From positions 1-38,263 of the forward strand of contig JABSSD010000178.1 of assembly GCA_013214575.1 (NCBI GenBank): a stretch of DNA of 38,263 nt. The letters are read 5' to 3'. Of the stretch, positions 1 through 8,308 are shown one piece after another; positions within the stretch are counted from its first letter, which is position 1, and the number at the start of each line of letters is the position of its first letter. The translations under genes were made by a program, and so were the position numbers. The DNA comes from Paracoccaceae bacterium. GTDB taxonomy: Bacteria > Pseudomonadota > Alphaproteobacteria > Rhodobacterales > Rhodobacteraceae. A model generated the notes under the pieces. The model had not been told where the DNA came from, did no database searches, and saw nothing but the letters and a program-made list of their open reading frames with translations.

Positions 1-140
1 GCAGGTTGCGGAGATCCAAATTCGCGCCGCAATTCTCAACGAATTCACAGCTCTTGGCATACCTGAAACTGTTACCGTAGGATAAGTCCGTCAGGGGTAA
101 GGGGGAGCCCGACCTCAGGCCGATTTGTGCAACAAAGCCC
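1..140 (+). mobile_element. right end of an IS5-family insertion sequence (partial)
   Basis: Positions 2-85 encode the last 27 residues of a transposase (QVAEIQIRAAILNEF.., ending GIPETVTVG, stop at 83-85). This matches from memory the C-terminus of IS5-family transposases common in Rhodobacteraceae. Positions 86-140 then run into a terminal sequence ending GATTTGTGCAACAAAGCCC, which read from the other strand is the familiar IS5-type terminus GGGCTTTGTTGCACAAATC. The rest of the element lies outside the window. The inverted-repeat end near 140 marks the likely boundary with chromosomal DNA. Whether the element is intact cannot be judged from here. Confidence 0.75.
2..85 (+). CDS. IS5-family transposase, C-terminal fragment (cut by window start)
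   Basis: An open frame enters from the left window edge and stops at TAA 83-85. Only 27 residues are visible, ending in the pattern ALGIPETVTVG seen at the end of IS5-family DDE transposases. No catalytic residue is within view, so activity cannot be judged. The gene lies just inside the element's right terminal repeat, as expected for this family. Confidence 0.65.
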   Translation, partial: QVAEIQIRAAILNEFTALGIPETVTVG

Positions 141-248
141 CGCAATGGGCTTAAGTTTCTTCCAAAAATAGTTAAGTAGTTTCACATATGCCTTTTGCGA
201 GTACTTTCGAATCAAGCAAATTAGCTTACCCCATGACCGCCCGAATAA

Positions 249-300
249 AATTGTCACTTTTGGTCAAAGTTTCACCTAGATTTGGCGCTAAGTGACAATT
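249..300. promoter_or_regulatory. 11-bp perfect inverted repeat, possible operator of the AraC gene
   Basis: AATTGTCACTT at 249-259 is repeated as its exact reverse complement AAGTGACAATT at 290-300. The centres are about 41 bp apart, roughly four helical turns. The right arm overlaps the TTG at 299 used as the longest possible start of the AraC-type gene. Spaced arms on one face of the helix would suit binding of a dimeric regulator such as the AraC-family product downstream. That role is inferred from position only. Confidence 0.4.
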
Positions 301-1381
301 GAACTGCGCCAAAGCGTGCTGTCGTGTTAGCATTCCCAGACCCAGACCCAGACCCAGACCCAGCACATTCGAAACATCGAATCGCACCCATCATCCGCTC
401 ATACGATTGTCGTTGATCGCTCCGTTTCTTGAGCGGCTAAAATCTTTAGGGATTTCTTCTGGAAAATCCTTGAAACAACTCGGCCTGACTTCTGACATGG
501 CCGAAAACCCGGATGTCTTTGTGCATTCTGAAGTCTTTTACGGATTGATGAATGAACTGGCCCGCGCCGCACAAGACCCGTTTCTGGGGTTGCACGTCGC
601 CGAAGAAATAGGCTTAGACGAATGGCCTGTTCTGACGGCCTCATTGGAATCATCCCATACTGTGGGCGAATTCCTGATACGGTTCGTGCAGAACGTGCCC
701 AAGCATTATACCTCTGCTGAGCACGCTCTTTTAGTAGGCGCTGATCGGTCGCAGTATCGGTTCAAAAGGGTGAGACAACCTGCAAACAGTGCGGCGCAAT
801 TGGACGGGTTTGCCGCAGGGCTATATCTGAGAATTTTCGAAGCGGCGGCCTCGAAAGCCTGGGTGCCCGAAGAAATCACTCTTCGAACAGCCTACCCGGA
901 AGCAATTCCATCTTTTTACCGAGAGGCGACGATAGAGACCCATTCTGATGCCGCCTTTATAATTGAGTTTCCCACCGAAATACTGTTTGAAGGCATCGCA
1001 TTCGACGCCACCGTTTTACAATCTTCGCCTGCTTGGGAAACCAGACCCTCCCTCGTTTCCGCTGCCCGCGCCATTGCAATACCGTTGCTGTCACAAGAAG
1101 GCGATCTGAGCCAGGCGATTGCGGATGCCCTTGGTGTCAGCATGAATCTGATGGAAAAAACCCTTACTGGCGAAGGCACGTCTCTTAATCGCGAAATTAA
1201 GACCTTGAAGTGCGAGGTTTCTTGCGAATTATTAGCAGACACTAACACTCCCATCGCAGACGTTGGCGCACAAATCGGGTATTCAGAACCCGCCAATTTT
1301 ACGCGGTTCTTCAAATCCCAGCTTGGAATGACACCAAACCAATATCGAAAAGCCAATAGGCACGAAAACGACGCCAGGTGA
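299..1381 (+). CDS. AraC-family transcriptional regulator
   Basis: A 360-residue protein with a C-terminal double helix-turn-helix of the AraC/XylS type: the second helix pair and its tail read GYSEPANFTRFFKSQLGMTPNQYR, split here as GYSEPANFTRFFK and GMTPNQYR. The N-terminal 200 residues (APFLERLKSLGIS.., DPFLGLHVAEEIG.., FAAGLYLRIF) resemble the arabinose-binding-like domain of OruR/ArgR-type AraC regulators. The start is uncertain. The longest frame begins with TTG at 299, without a clear ribosome site, and the first 30 residues include a PRPRPRPRP run encoded by a hexamer repeat. In-frame TTG codons at 407 and 413 would give a length nearer the family norm. The neighbour downstream is a small cupin-like gene in the same direction. 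The effector is unknown. Confidence 0.8.
   Translation: MNCAKACCRVSIPRPRPRPRPSTFETSNRTHHPLIRLSLIAPFLERLKSLGISSGKSLKQLGLTSDMAENPDVFVHSEVFYGLMNELARAAQDPFLGLHVAEEIGLDEWPVLTASLESSHTVGEFLIRFVQNVPKHYTSAEHALLVGADRSQYRFKRVRQPANSAAQLDGFAAGLYLRIFEAAASKAWVPEEITLRTAYPEAIPSFYREATIETHSDAAFIIEFPTEILFEGIAFDATVLQSSPAWETRPSLVSAARAIAIPLLSQEGDLSQAIADALGVSMNLMEKTLTGEGTSLNREIKTLKCEVSCELLADTNTPIADVGAQIGYSEPANFTRFFKSQLGMTPNQYRKANRHENDAR
335..364 (+). repeat. CCCAGA hexamer tandem repeat (about 5 units)
   Basis: Four perfect CCCAGA units at 335-358 are followed by CCCAGC at 359-364. In the reading frame of the AraC-type gene they encode a Pro-Arg dipeptide repeat. A hexamer changes length without changing frame. If the real start is at 407 or 413, the repeat lies in the leader instead of the protein. 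Confidence 0.85.
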
Positions 1382-1451
1382 TCAATTTGATCAAGTTGGT
1401 GTTGGAATATTACCCCACCAGCTACGTGGTTCTTATTTAGGGAGAGAAACA

Positions 1452-1826
1452 TTGGACTTAAGCATTCTGGAAATTCTAACAGGGAAAGATGGGCTTCCGC
1501 AGTTTGATAAAGCATTGGTCAAATTCAGATCTGGGGACCATGATTTGATTGAAGGAATGCCCAGAATGTCGACACATGAGAACTGTAAACTACTGGTTTT
1601 CATCGAGTTGACCCCTGGATTTTCCAGCGAGACGCGATCTACTGATATCGACCAGATGGTAGTGTGCCTATCTGGCAAGTTGAGCATTTCCACAGATGAT
1701 GGTGATACCCAAGATCTGGTGCCCGGGAGCGTTGCGCGATTGAGAAAAGCAGATTGCTCGACATATACCATGTCCGTTGCAAGCGACGCGCCAGCACACC
1801 TGATGGTCGTTCAACTTGAAGGATAA
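1452..1826 (+). CDS. small cupin-like protein
   Basis: A 124-residue protein. A GGAGAG ribosome site at 1441-1446 sits six bases before TTG 1452, which supports this unusual start. The pattern LLVFIELTPGFSSETRS, then DQMVVCLSGKLSIST with DLVPGSVARLRKADCS, is the usual two-motif layout of a single cupin barrel (strand, G-x5-G type turn, then PGS). The classic metal-binding histidines are not obvious, so it may bind a ligand without catalysis. It follows the AraC-type regulator by 70 bp on the same strand and could be its target. The substrate is unknown. Confidence 0.6.
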   Translation: MDLSILEILTGKDGLPQFDKALVKFRSGDHDLIEGMPRMSTHENCKLLVFIELTPGFSSETRSTDIDQMVVCLSGKLSISTDDGDTQDLVPGSVARLRKADCSTYTMSVASDAPAHLMVVQLEG

Positions 1827-2086
1827 AGTGCGTTCTAAATCCCTGCAATGTGATTGCCGGGAAATTCCTCTTGAAATGGAAGCCCGCGGCGGTCGTTGGT
1901 AAACTGCCGGTGCTTAATAATTGCCAAGTAGAAGGCGTCCAGCTTATCTTTCGGAACCTCTATCCCAAAGCTAGTCTTTGTTGTTGGCGTGGACGCCCCC
2001 ACACGACAGCAAGCCCAATATACGGGGCAACTCGATTTATTGACCGATTTAGCAACCTGTCGTCTGGAAATTCGGTTTTGGGGTAT

Positions 2087-3048
2087 TCACGCATCCAGGC
2101 ATTCCCATTTGATGTAGGCCTTTGTGTCGACGGCCCATCGTTCGTCGATCTCGACCAGCACGGCGCTGACGAGACGTTTCAGAGCCTCTTCATTTGGAAA
2201 GACCCTGACCTTGATGGTTCGGCGTTTGAGCTCCTGCTGGATGGCGCGCTCAATTAGGTTCGAGGTCCGCAAGCGGCGGCGGTGGTGGTGCTCTGGCAGG
2301 GAGAAGACGGTCAGGCCTTCGGGCACGTTCTCTTCCAGCCATTCGGCCAGTTTAGGGGCGGTTTCGCGATAGGCTGTCACGAGATCGACCAGCGCGGTTT
2401 CCGCCTTGGCCAGCGAGGCTGCATTCCAGACCGTGCGCAGCTCAGCACCGATGCGCTTGCGTACTCTCTGGCTGGGCGCATGATGGATGGCATTCTGGGC
2501 CAGGTGGAATTGGCAACGCTGCCATTTGGCGCCCCCGAAGACGGCCCTGCGGGCGGCGCGTAGACCGGCGTGGTCGTCGGAGACGAAGTATTCGACACCG
2601 CGCATGCCACGGCTCTGCAAGCTTTCGAGGAATGCTCTCCAGTGGACCTCTGCTTCTGACAGGGCCACCGAGACGCCAAGCACTCGGCGGCGCTCATCCA
2701 GGCCACCGCACGCACCGACCGGTGGCCGCGGTCCAGGGACTGGGGGTAGAAGGCTGCGTCCGCATGGCCGGCAGTCTTGGGAACCTGCTCCGTGACCGTG
2801 CCCGCAGGTGTGTCAATCCGCTTGGGCTTGGAGCCGTTGGCATAGCCTTGTCGGCTGGCCGTCCGCTCATAATGACCGGCGCCGAGAAACCACTCACGCT
2901 CAATGCGCATCGCCAACTCAAAGGCCCGTGCAAAAACCGTGGCTATGTCATTCGCGCCATATTCGATCAGATGTTCCAAGATGGCCTCAAAGCCTGTACC
3001 CTTCTGCCTGTCCATTTTTGCTTCTCCATGTTTGTTTTGCAACTCCAT
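2087..3048 (-). pseudogene. IS256-family transposase, internally deleted and frameshifted
   Basis: The N-terminal part (3048 down to about 2700) reads MDRQKGTGFEAILEHLIE.., with REWFLGAGHYER and GYANGSKPKR, typical of the IS256/mutator-family N-terminus, up to FYPQSLDRGHRSVRA. The C-terminal part (about 2697 to 2087, another frame) reads DERRRVLGVSVALSEAEVHW, VSDDHAGLRAARRAVF, WQRCQFHLAQNA, LEENVPEGLTVF, RRRLRTSNLIERA, FPNEEALKRLVSA. The two parts join out of frame. The segment that normally lies between them, with the first catalytic Asp (the DARYEKVR-type motif), is missing. The span is 962 bp against about 1,200 bp in intact copies, so the product cannot be active. Confidence 0.85.
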
Positions 3049-3063
3049 GGAATACCAGTTTGA

Positions 3064-3099
3064 TGAGCCCCTTCTGGGGCATGCCCCAGAAGGGGCTCA
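3064..3099. repeat. 36-bp perfect palindrome
   Basis: TGAGCCCCTTCTGGGGCA at 3064-3081 is followed with no spacer by its exact reverse complement at 3082-3099. It lies 16 bp upstream of the IS256-type transposase start. It could be two abutting terminal repeats (a head-to-head junction of two element ends) or a cruciform/hairpin insulating the transposase from outside transcription. No second copy of the 18-bp arm was seen at the other end of the transposase. Confidence 0.9.
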
Positions 3100-3280
3100 C
3101 AGCGCATTCTCCAACAAAATTTCCAGACATCAGGTTACAGTACCTATTGACATTCTGAGGGCGTAACGGCGTGTTTTGGTGTTTTGGGTCATTGGCCACA
3201 CCGGATTTGAGGAGGTCAGGGACGATCACTGATCCACAGCGGGCATTGGTGGCACTGATCGCGCCCACATCCTGGTGTTT

Positions 3281-3697
3281 TCACGCCGGGAACGGATTCA
3301 GGCGGTGCAATTGGCCAAGTCGGCGGATGTTGTAGACGAGGTTTTTCATCCCGATTTTGACCTTGGCCCGCGCCAGGCCGATGGTTCGCACCAGCGTGCC
3401 ACCCATGTCGTTCGCCTGCGCGCCGAACACATGCTCGATACGGACACGAACTGAGAATTTCGTCCTGTTTCTTTTCATTGCCTGTTCGGTCAAAGGCTTG
3501 CCTCGTTTTCCCTTGCGATGGATGCGGCTGGTCAGTCCTCTTGCCCTGAGCTTCGCCTCGATTTCTTCCGACCGGTAAGCTGCATCTGCCCTGACCCCGG
3601 AGGCGGTGTTGCCGCGCATCAGCAACTCGTCCACCGCCTGACTGTCCACTGCCCGACAGTCGAATGCATCGCATTCGATGAGAGTGAGGCGCCCCAA
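3281..3697 (-). pseudogene. IS5-family transposase, C-terminal remnant
   Basis: About 138 residues are open. GVRADAAYRSEEIEAKLRAR, then RIHRKGKRGKPLTEQ, KRNRTKFSVRVRIEHVFGAQ and RTIGLARAKVKIGMKNLVYN make up the C-terminal half of a DDE_Tnp_1 transposase. They include the DAAYRS region around the second catalytic Asp and the R-x3-E-H-V-F motif holding the catalytic Glu. The N-terminal half and first Asp are absent: the frame is broken near 3697, next to the start of an IS3-type orfA. It belongs to a different IS5 subgroup from the one at 1-140. It is likely a remnant left after another element inserted. Confidence 0.75.
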
Positions 3698-3746
3698 GAT
3701 TTATAGACGCTTTGCTTGGTGATTTTGGAACCAGGGAGAGACGTAC

Positions 3747-3850
3747 ATGAGTAAGGGAATGCGGTTTACGGACGAGTTCAAACGGGATGCTGTGGTGCAG
3801 GTCGTTGAGCGCGGGTACGCGGTCAGTGACGTTGCTGAACGGTTGGGATC
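3747..3850 (+). pseudogene. IS3-family orfA, 5' fragment
   Basis: ATG 3747, after a GGGAG ribosome site at 3734-3738, encodes MSKGMRFTDEFKRDAVVQVV then ERGYAVSDVAERLG. This is the start of the helix-turn-helix OrfA of IS3-type elements. After the glycine, where VS.KSLY is expected, the sequence changes to unrelated DNA. The frame stops about 16 residues later, near 3898. Only about a third of orfA remains and no orfB follows. Confidence 0.7.
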
Positions 3851-3940
3851 AACGCCAATGGCCAGATTGCGGACAAGGACGAAACCGCTCTTGCGGTAGA
3901 GGCGCTTGTTGTTCTGGTAGCGCGTCATTTGGACCGTTGA
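3848..3940 (+). pseudogene. C-terminal tail of an unidentified protein
   Basis: Directly at the orfA break point a different frame reads INANGQIADKDETALAVEAL then VVLVARHLDR and stops at TGA 3938-3940. The composition is protein-like (amphipathic, no repeats), so this may be the cut-off end of a gene whose upstream part was lost in the rearrangement. I do not recognise the family. The opposite strand also has an open frame here (MTRYQNNKRLYRKSGF..), and I cannot choose between them with certainty. Confidence 0.25.
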
Positions 3941-4345
3941 TTTTGTGGATGGGCGCGACTGTCGTTGAATTGGGACCTTCTCAATCCAGCGACAGGAGGT
4001 TTTCATGTCCAATCATTCGATTTCGGTTACGAGACACCCTACCCGAGGAGACAATAGGTTTTTTACAGTGGGCTGCGCCACCGTGTTCTTGCTACCTATT
4101 CTTGCTACTATCGCCGGTAATAGCACCGAATCAAAATTGACGCCAAACCCGGCTTATCGCACTGTGATGTAAGGGCTTTCTGTGGTTTCTCACAATGGGT
4201 TATTTTTAGGGCTGGCGTTGATATTTAGGGCCAGATGAAAAATAGATCTGTTCCGTGGCGAGGGTTCGCGGCCGCCAATACCTTGCTCCTGTACCATGCA
4301 TCGGCTAAACCCCGCGCGACAACACATCCAGAGGGACCATGACCC
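3941..4345. other. non-coding stretch before hisS
   Basis: No recognisable gene, RNA or terminal repeat was found. The region falls between the mobile-element debris and the histidine operon and should hold the hisS promoter. A GAGGGA ribosome site at 4331-4336 precedes the hisS start. The first part may still be element-derived. Confidence 0.5.
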
Positions 4346-5833
4346 ATGGCCAAGCAAAAGAAAGCCCCACGCCCCAAGGCCCAGACGCCGAAGGGATTTC
4401 GCGACTATTTTGGGGCTGAGGTCACTCAGCGCACCGAAATGCTGCAGGCGATTGCCGGGGTCTACCATCACTATGGCTTTGAGGCGCTGGAAAGTGCCGG
4501 CGTTGAAACCGTCGAGGCACTGGGCAAGTTCCTGCCGGATGTGGACCGCCCCAATGAGGGGGTGTTTGCCTGGCAGGAATTTGACGAGAAAGATAATGGC
4601 GACTGGATGGCGCTGCGCTATGATCTGACAGCGCCTTTGGCGCGGGTCTATGCGCAGCACCGCAATGATCTACCCTCGCCCTATCGTCGCTATGCGATGG
4701 GGCCTGTGTGGCGCAACGAGAAGCCGGGACCGGGGCGCTATCGCCAGTTCTATCAGTGTGATGCGGATACGGTTGGATCAGCCTCGATGGCGGCCGACGC
4801 CGAGATTTGTGCCATGTTGTCGGACACATTGGAGACCGTCGGCATTGCGCGCGGCGACTATCTGGTGCGGGTCAACAACCGCAAGGTTCTGAACGGTGTG
4901 CTGGAGACAATGGGGCTGGTTGAGGGCGACGGGGCGCGTGACAATGTGCTGCGCACGATCGACAAGTTCGACAAGGTGGGCGAGGCTGGCGTGCGCCAGT
5001 TGCTGACCAAGGGGCGGCTGGATGCCTCTGGTGCCTATATCGATGGGGTCGGCCTGTCTGACGATCAAGCCGAGCCGGTGATTGCCTTTCTGACCTCGAA
5101 AGCGGCGGATGCGGCGGGCACTCTGGCCAATCTGCGGGCTGCGGTTGGCGACAGCAAGGTCGGGGCCGAGGGCATTGCCGAGCTGGAACAGATTGGCGAA
5201 TTGCTGGCGGCTGGTGGCTATGGATCGGACCGGATTGAGATCGATCCATCGGTTGTGCGTGGCTTGGGCTATTATACCGGCCCGGTCTACGAGGCTGAAC
5301 TGACCTTTGAGATCCTCGACGACAAGGGCCGCAAGCGGCAGTTTGGCTCGGTTGCGGGCGGCGGCCGTTATGACGATCTGGTCAAACGCTTTACCGGCCA
5401 GGAAGTGCCGGCCACCGGGGTCTCGATTGGCGTCGACCGGCTGCTGGCGGCGCTGCGCGAAAAGGGCCGGATCAGCGCTGAGATTTCGGGTCCGGTGGTG
5501 GTGACGGTGATGGATAAGACGCGGATGGCGGATTATCAGGCGATGGTGGCCGAGCTGCGCAATGCGGGCATTCGCGCCGAGGTCTATCTGGGCAACCCCA
5601 AGAATTTTGGCAACCAGCTGAAATATGCGGACAAGCGTAATTCGCCGATTGCGGTGATTGAGGGTGGCGACGAAAAGGAAAAGGGCGTGGTGCAGATCAA
5701 AGATCTGATCCTGGGCGCCAAGATTGCTGAAAATGCAACGCTGGAGGAATGGAAAGCCCGTCCCAGCCAGTTTGAGGTGCCCCGCAATGAGCTGGTCGCT
5801 CGGGTGCGTGAAATCCTCGACGGACAGGGATGA
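4346..5833 (+). CDS. hisS: histidyl-tRNA synthetase
   Basis: Class II aminoacyl-tRNA synthetase, 495 residues, charging tRNA-His with histidine in the cytoplasm. Motif 1 region: [13 protein letters not shown]. Motif 2: near residues 112-134, [20 protein letters not shown]. The histidine-binding motif [11 protein letters not shown] is near residue 304. Motif 3, [13 protein letters not shown], is near residue 356, followed by an anticodon-binding domain to the end ([10 protein letters not shown].., [17 protein letters not shown]). It is longer than the roughly 420 residues of E. coli HisS, as in a group of alphaproteobacterial enzymes. ATG 4346 is preferred over the out-of-frame ATG at 4339 because only this frame is open. 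Three bases separate it from hisZ, so the two are co-transcribed. Confidence 0.96.
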   Translation: MAKQKKAPRPKAQTPKGFRDYFGAEVTQRTEMLQAIAGVYHHYGFEALESAGVETVEALGKFLPDVDRPNEGVFAWQEFDEKDNGDWMALRYDLTAPLARVYAQHRNDLPSPYRRYAMGPVWRNEKPGPGRYRQFYQCDADTVGSASMAADAEICAMLSDTLETVGIARGDYLVRVNNRKVLNGVLETMGLVEGDGARDNVLRTIDKFDKVGEAGVRQLLTKGRLDASGAYIDGVGLSDDQAEPVIAFLTSKAADAAGTLANLRAAVGDSKVGAEGIAELEQIGELLAAGGYGSDRIEIDPSVVRGLGYYTGPVYEAELTFEILDDKGRKRQFGSVAGGGRYDDLVKRFTGQEVPATGVSIGVDRLLAALREKGRISAEISGPVVVTVMDKTRMADYQAMVAELRNAGIRAEVYLGNPKNFGNQLKYADKRNSPIAVIEGGDEKEKGVVQIKDLILGAKIAENATLEEWKARPSQFEVPRNELVARVREILDGQG

Positions 5834-5836
5834 GAG

Positions 5837-6925
5837 ATGCCAGATCGTTCTGATATCCGCCTGCGCGCCGCGCAGTTGCGGGCTGATTTCGAAAATGCGG
5901 GGGCGCTGGTGGTGGATCCGCCATTGCTGCAGCCTGCCGGCTTGCTGCTGGATCTCTACGGTGAGGACATCCGGGCGCGGGCCTATGTGACCTCGGATGG
6001 GCTGCGCGGCGAGCAGATGCTGCGGCCGGATTTCACCGTGCCAGTGGTGCAGATGCATATGCGCGACGGGGCTGAACCGGCGCGTTATACCTATGCGGGC
6101 GAGGTGTTCCGGCGTCAGGAGCAGGATCCTGATCGTGCCAATGAATATATTCAGGTCGGCTATGAGATATTCGACCGCGATAATTCCGCAGCGGCAGACG
6201 CCGAGGTGTTTGCACTGATGGCCAACAGCGTCGCCGGATTGGGGCTGCGCGCGGCGACCGGCGATATCGGCATTCTGATGGCTGCCGTTCAGGGGTTGAA
6301 TACCACCGCGCGGCGCAAAGCGGCACTGATGCGTCACATCTGGCGGCCACGGCGGTTTCGGGCGCTGCTGGATCGGTTTGCGCATCGGGTGCCGGTGCCT
6401 CAATCGCGTCAGGCGCTACTGTCGACCGAGGGTGTCCCGACCGACACCGGCGTCGAGATCGGCAAACGCAGCCGCGCCGAGATTGACGAGCGTATTGCGG
6501 CGCTGCGCGAGGATGCCGCGGCGCCACCGATTGCCGAGAATGAATTGCTGGCACTGGAAACGTTGATGGCGGTGCGCGAAACCGTGCCTTACGCGCTGGA
6601 GCAGATGCGTGATATTGCGGTTGATCTGCCGTCGATTTCTACCGCATTGGACCGGCTGGAGGCGCGATCGGCGGCTTTGGCGGCGCGCGGCGTCGATGTC
6701 CAGTATCTCGATTTCGAGGTTTCATATGGCCGCACGTCGATGGAATATTATGACGGGTTTGTGTTTGGCTTTTACGCCGAGACACGCCCGGACCTGCCGC
6801 CAATTGCCAGCGGCGGGCGCTATGATGCGCTGACCCGGCAACTGGGGCAGGGGACGGAGATCCCCGCAGTGGGCGCCGTGTTGCGCCCGGACCTGATGTT
6901 AATATTAGAGAAGGCGTCGTCATGA
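5837..6925 (+). CDS. hisZ: ATP phosphoribosyltransferase regulatory subunit
   Basis: A 362-residue paralogue of the HisS catalytic core that cannot charge tRNA but binds short HisG to make an active, histidine-feedback-inhibited ATP phosphoribosyltransferase. Visible class II-like segments are EQMLRPDFTVPVVQMHM, RYTYAGEVFRRQEQDPD, EYIQVGYEIFD and, near the end, PPIASGGRYDALTRQLG. The anticodon-binding domain of HisS is missing, as expected. The start follows hisS closely. Its TGA overlaps the hisG ATG (ATGA), indicating translational coupling and equal production of the two subunits. Confidence 0.93.
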   Translation: MPDRSDIRLRAAQLRADFENAGALVVDPPLLQPAGLLLDLYGEDIRARAYVTSDGLRGEQMLRPDFTVPVVQMHMRDGAEPARYTYAGEVFRRQEQDPDRANEYIQVGYEIFDRDNSAAADAEVFALMANSVAGLGLRAATGDIGILMAAVQGLNTTARRKAALMRHIWRPRRFRALLDRFAHRVPVPQSRQALLSTEGVPTDTGVEIGKRSRAEIDERIAALREDAAAPPIAENELLALETLMAVRETVPYALEQMRDIAVDLPSISTALDRLEARSAALAARGVDVQYLDFEVSYGRTSMEYYDGFVFGFYAETRPDLPPIASGGRYDALTRQLGQGTEIPAVGAVLRPDLMLILEKASS

Positions 6926-7620
6926 GCCTCAAGCTGGGAGTGCCGTCCAAGGGGCGGCTGATGGAAAAGACCTTTAGCTGGTTTGAAAAACGCGGCGTGA
7001 CCCTGTCGCGTACCGGGTCAGATCGGGAATATGCCGGCCAGGTCGACGGGGTTGACGGGGTCGAGCTGGTGCTGCTGTCGGCGGGTGAGATCCCGCGTGA
7101 GCTGGCGGCGGGTCGCATTCATCTGGGCGTTACCGGTACCGATCTGGTGTATGAGAAGCTGCCGCGCTGGGAACAGCAGGTGCAGCAGATCGAGGCGATG
7201 GGATTCGGTCAGGCGGATCTGATCCTGGCGGTGCCAAAATCCTGGATCGACGTCGATACGCTGGATGATCTGGATGCGGTGGCGGCTGCCTTTCGTGCCC
7301 GGCATGGGCACAGGTTGCGGATCGCCACCAAATATCACCGGCTGGTGCGTGAATTCCTCACCGATGGTGGCGTCGCTGATTATCAGCTGGTCGACAGTCA
7401 GGGGGCAACCGAAGGCACGGTCAAGAACGAGACTGCGGAAATGGTGGCGGATATCACCTCGACCGGGGAAACCCTGCGCGCCAATCACCTGAAGATCCTG
7501 AGCGCCGGACCGGTGCTGAAATCACAGGCAACCCTGTGGCGCAGCCGCACCGCAGCCATGTCCGCCGAGGACAAACTTGTATTGAAGCAGATGCTGGCGC
7601 TGCTGCACGGCGAGGCCTGA
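6922..7620 (+). CDS. hisG: ATP phosphoribosyltransferase catalytic subunit, short form
   Basis: Catalyses the first step of histidine synthesis, joining ATP and PRPP to phosphoribosyl-ATP. At 232 residues it is the short form, which lacks the C-terminal regulatory ACT-like domain and needs HisZ, encoded just upstream. The N-terminus LGVPSKGRLMEKTFSWFEKR and the PRPP-binding loop ADITSTGETLRANHLK (about residues 177-192) are clear. Further matches are GRIHLGVTGTDLVYE and VDSQGATEGTVKNE. It ends the hisS-hisZ-hisG operon, and two strong hairpins follow at 7644-7688. Confidence 0.95.
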   Translation: MSLKLGVPSKGRLMEKTFSWFEKRGVTLSRTGSDREYAGQVDGVDGVELVLLSAGEIPRELAAGRIHLGVTGTDLVYEKLPRWEQQVQQIEAMGFGQADLILAVPKSWIDVDTLDDLDAVAAAFRARHGHRLRIATKYHRLVREFLTDGGVADYQLVDSQGATEGTVKNETAEMVADITSTGETLRANHLKILSAGPVLKSQATLWRSRTAAMSAEDKLVLKQMLALLHGEA

Positions 7621-7643
7621 TTTCACCATGATCTGAACTGTGT

Positions 7644-7688
7644 CCGGAATTTTCAAAAATTCCGGGCCGGAAAATTCGAATTTTCCGG
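7644..7688. terminator. double hairpin between convergent genes
   Basis: Two adjacent hairpins: CCGGAATTTT at 7644-7653 pairs with AAAATTCCGG at 7656-7665, then the 22-bp perfect palindrome CCGGAAAATTCGAATTTTCC+GG spans 7667-7688. They sit between the ends of hisG (7620) and the minus-strand DUF1489 gene (7701). The A/T-rich inner stems give U-tracts in either direction, so a bidirectional terminator is likely. Confidence 0.7.
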
Positions 7689-7700
7689 TGACCGCCGAGA

Positions 7701-8132
7701 TCAGATGACGCCGATTTCTGCCAGCGCCTGGTTCAACTCGGGTGGCAGCGCGTCGTCACTGGTCAGCCCCTCACGCAGGTCAGACGGGCTGTCTTCGGGT
7801 TTGAGATAGCGCCAGCCCTGAAACGGGCGACGCAGTGCGTTGTGGGTACGGTGAATCATCGGGTCGAGCACGAAGGCGCAGCGGCGAATGCCATCCTCGC
7901 CAATCACCTCATCAAATCGCAGGATCTTTTGGCGACATTGAACCGCGCCTTTGATCACCCAGTAGATTGACCCGCCGGCCACGATTTCCGTCTCACGTTT
8001 GGGCCACATACGGGTAACGTGACGCGCCAATCCATCCGCAGATTGTGCGCGGCGCATCTCTTGCCAGTCGATCAGGGTTTCGACGTTTTCCGAGCCAACG
8101 GAAAGTTTGATCAGGTTTGTAAAGTTATCCAC
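7701..8132 (-). CDS. DUF1489 family protein
   Basis: A 143-residue protein that I recognise as DUF1489, a small conserved family of alphaproteobacteria with no known function. Conserved-looking segments are NLIKLSVGSENVETLIDWQ, HVTRMWPKRETEIVAGGSIYW, VIKGAVQCRQKIL, FVLDPMIHRTHNALRRPFQG and WRYLKPEDSPSDL. No signal peptide or membrane segment is visible. It is divergent from nrdJ (176 bp between starts) and convergent with hisG. Nothing in the context gives a role. Confidence 0.85.
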   Translation of the reverse strand: MDNFTNLIKLSVGSENVETLIDWQEMRRAQSADGLARHVTRMWPKRETEIVAGGSIYWVIKGAVQCRQKILRFDEVIGEDGIRRCAFVLDPMIHRTHNALRRPFQGWRYLKPEDSPSDLREGLTSDDALPPELNQALAEIGVI

Positions 8133-8308
8133 CGGTAATCCACAGAGTCGTCCATAGGGTCAACTGCATATTGTAGTCATTATCTGGGCAGCAACAAGGT
8201 ATTGTGGTACACTGGGTAAAAATTCATGGAACATAGGTCGATTTCACGTTGAGACTCGCGGCCTGCCTGTTGTACCAGACCGCTACTCTAGCCTAAAGGA
8301 TTCGCTAA

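Noticed and set aside
1850-2257. Plus-strand open frame of 135 codons between the cupin gene and the IS256 remnant
   Set aside because: Half of it is antisense to the transposase and the remainder has no recognisable feature.
4778-6403. Minus-strand open frame of 541 codons opposite hisS-hisZ
   Set aside because: Shadow of two certain genes and no protein family features.
8133-8308. Possible NrdR boxes or a cobalamin riboswitch ahead of nrdJ
   Set aside because: AACTGCATATTGTAGT near 8162 departs too far from the NrdR box consensus, and no B12-box-like conserved core or room for the full riboswitch fold was found.
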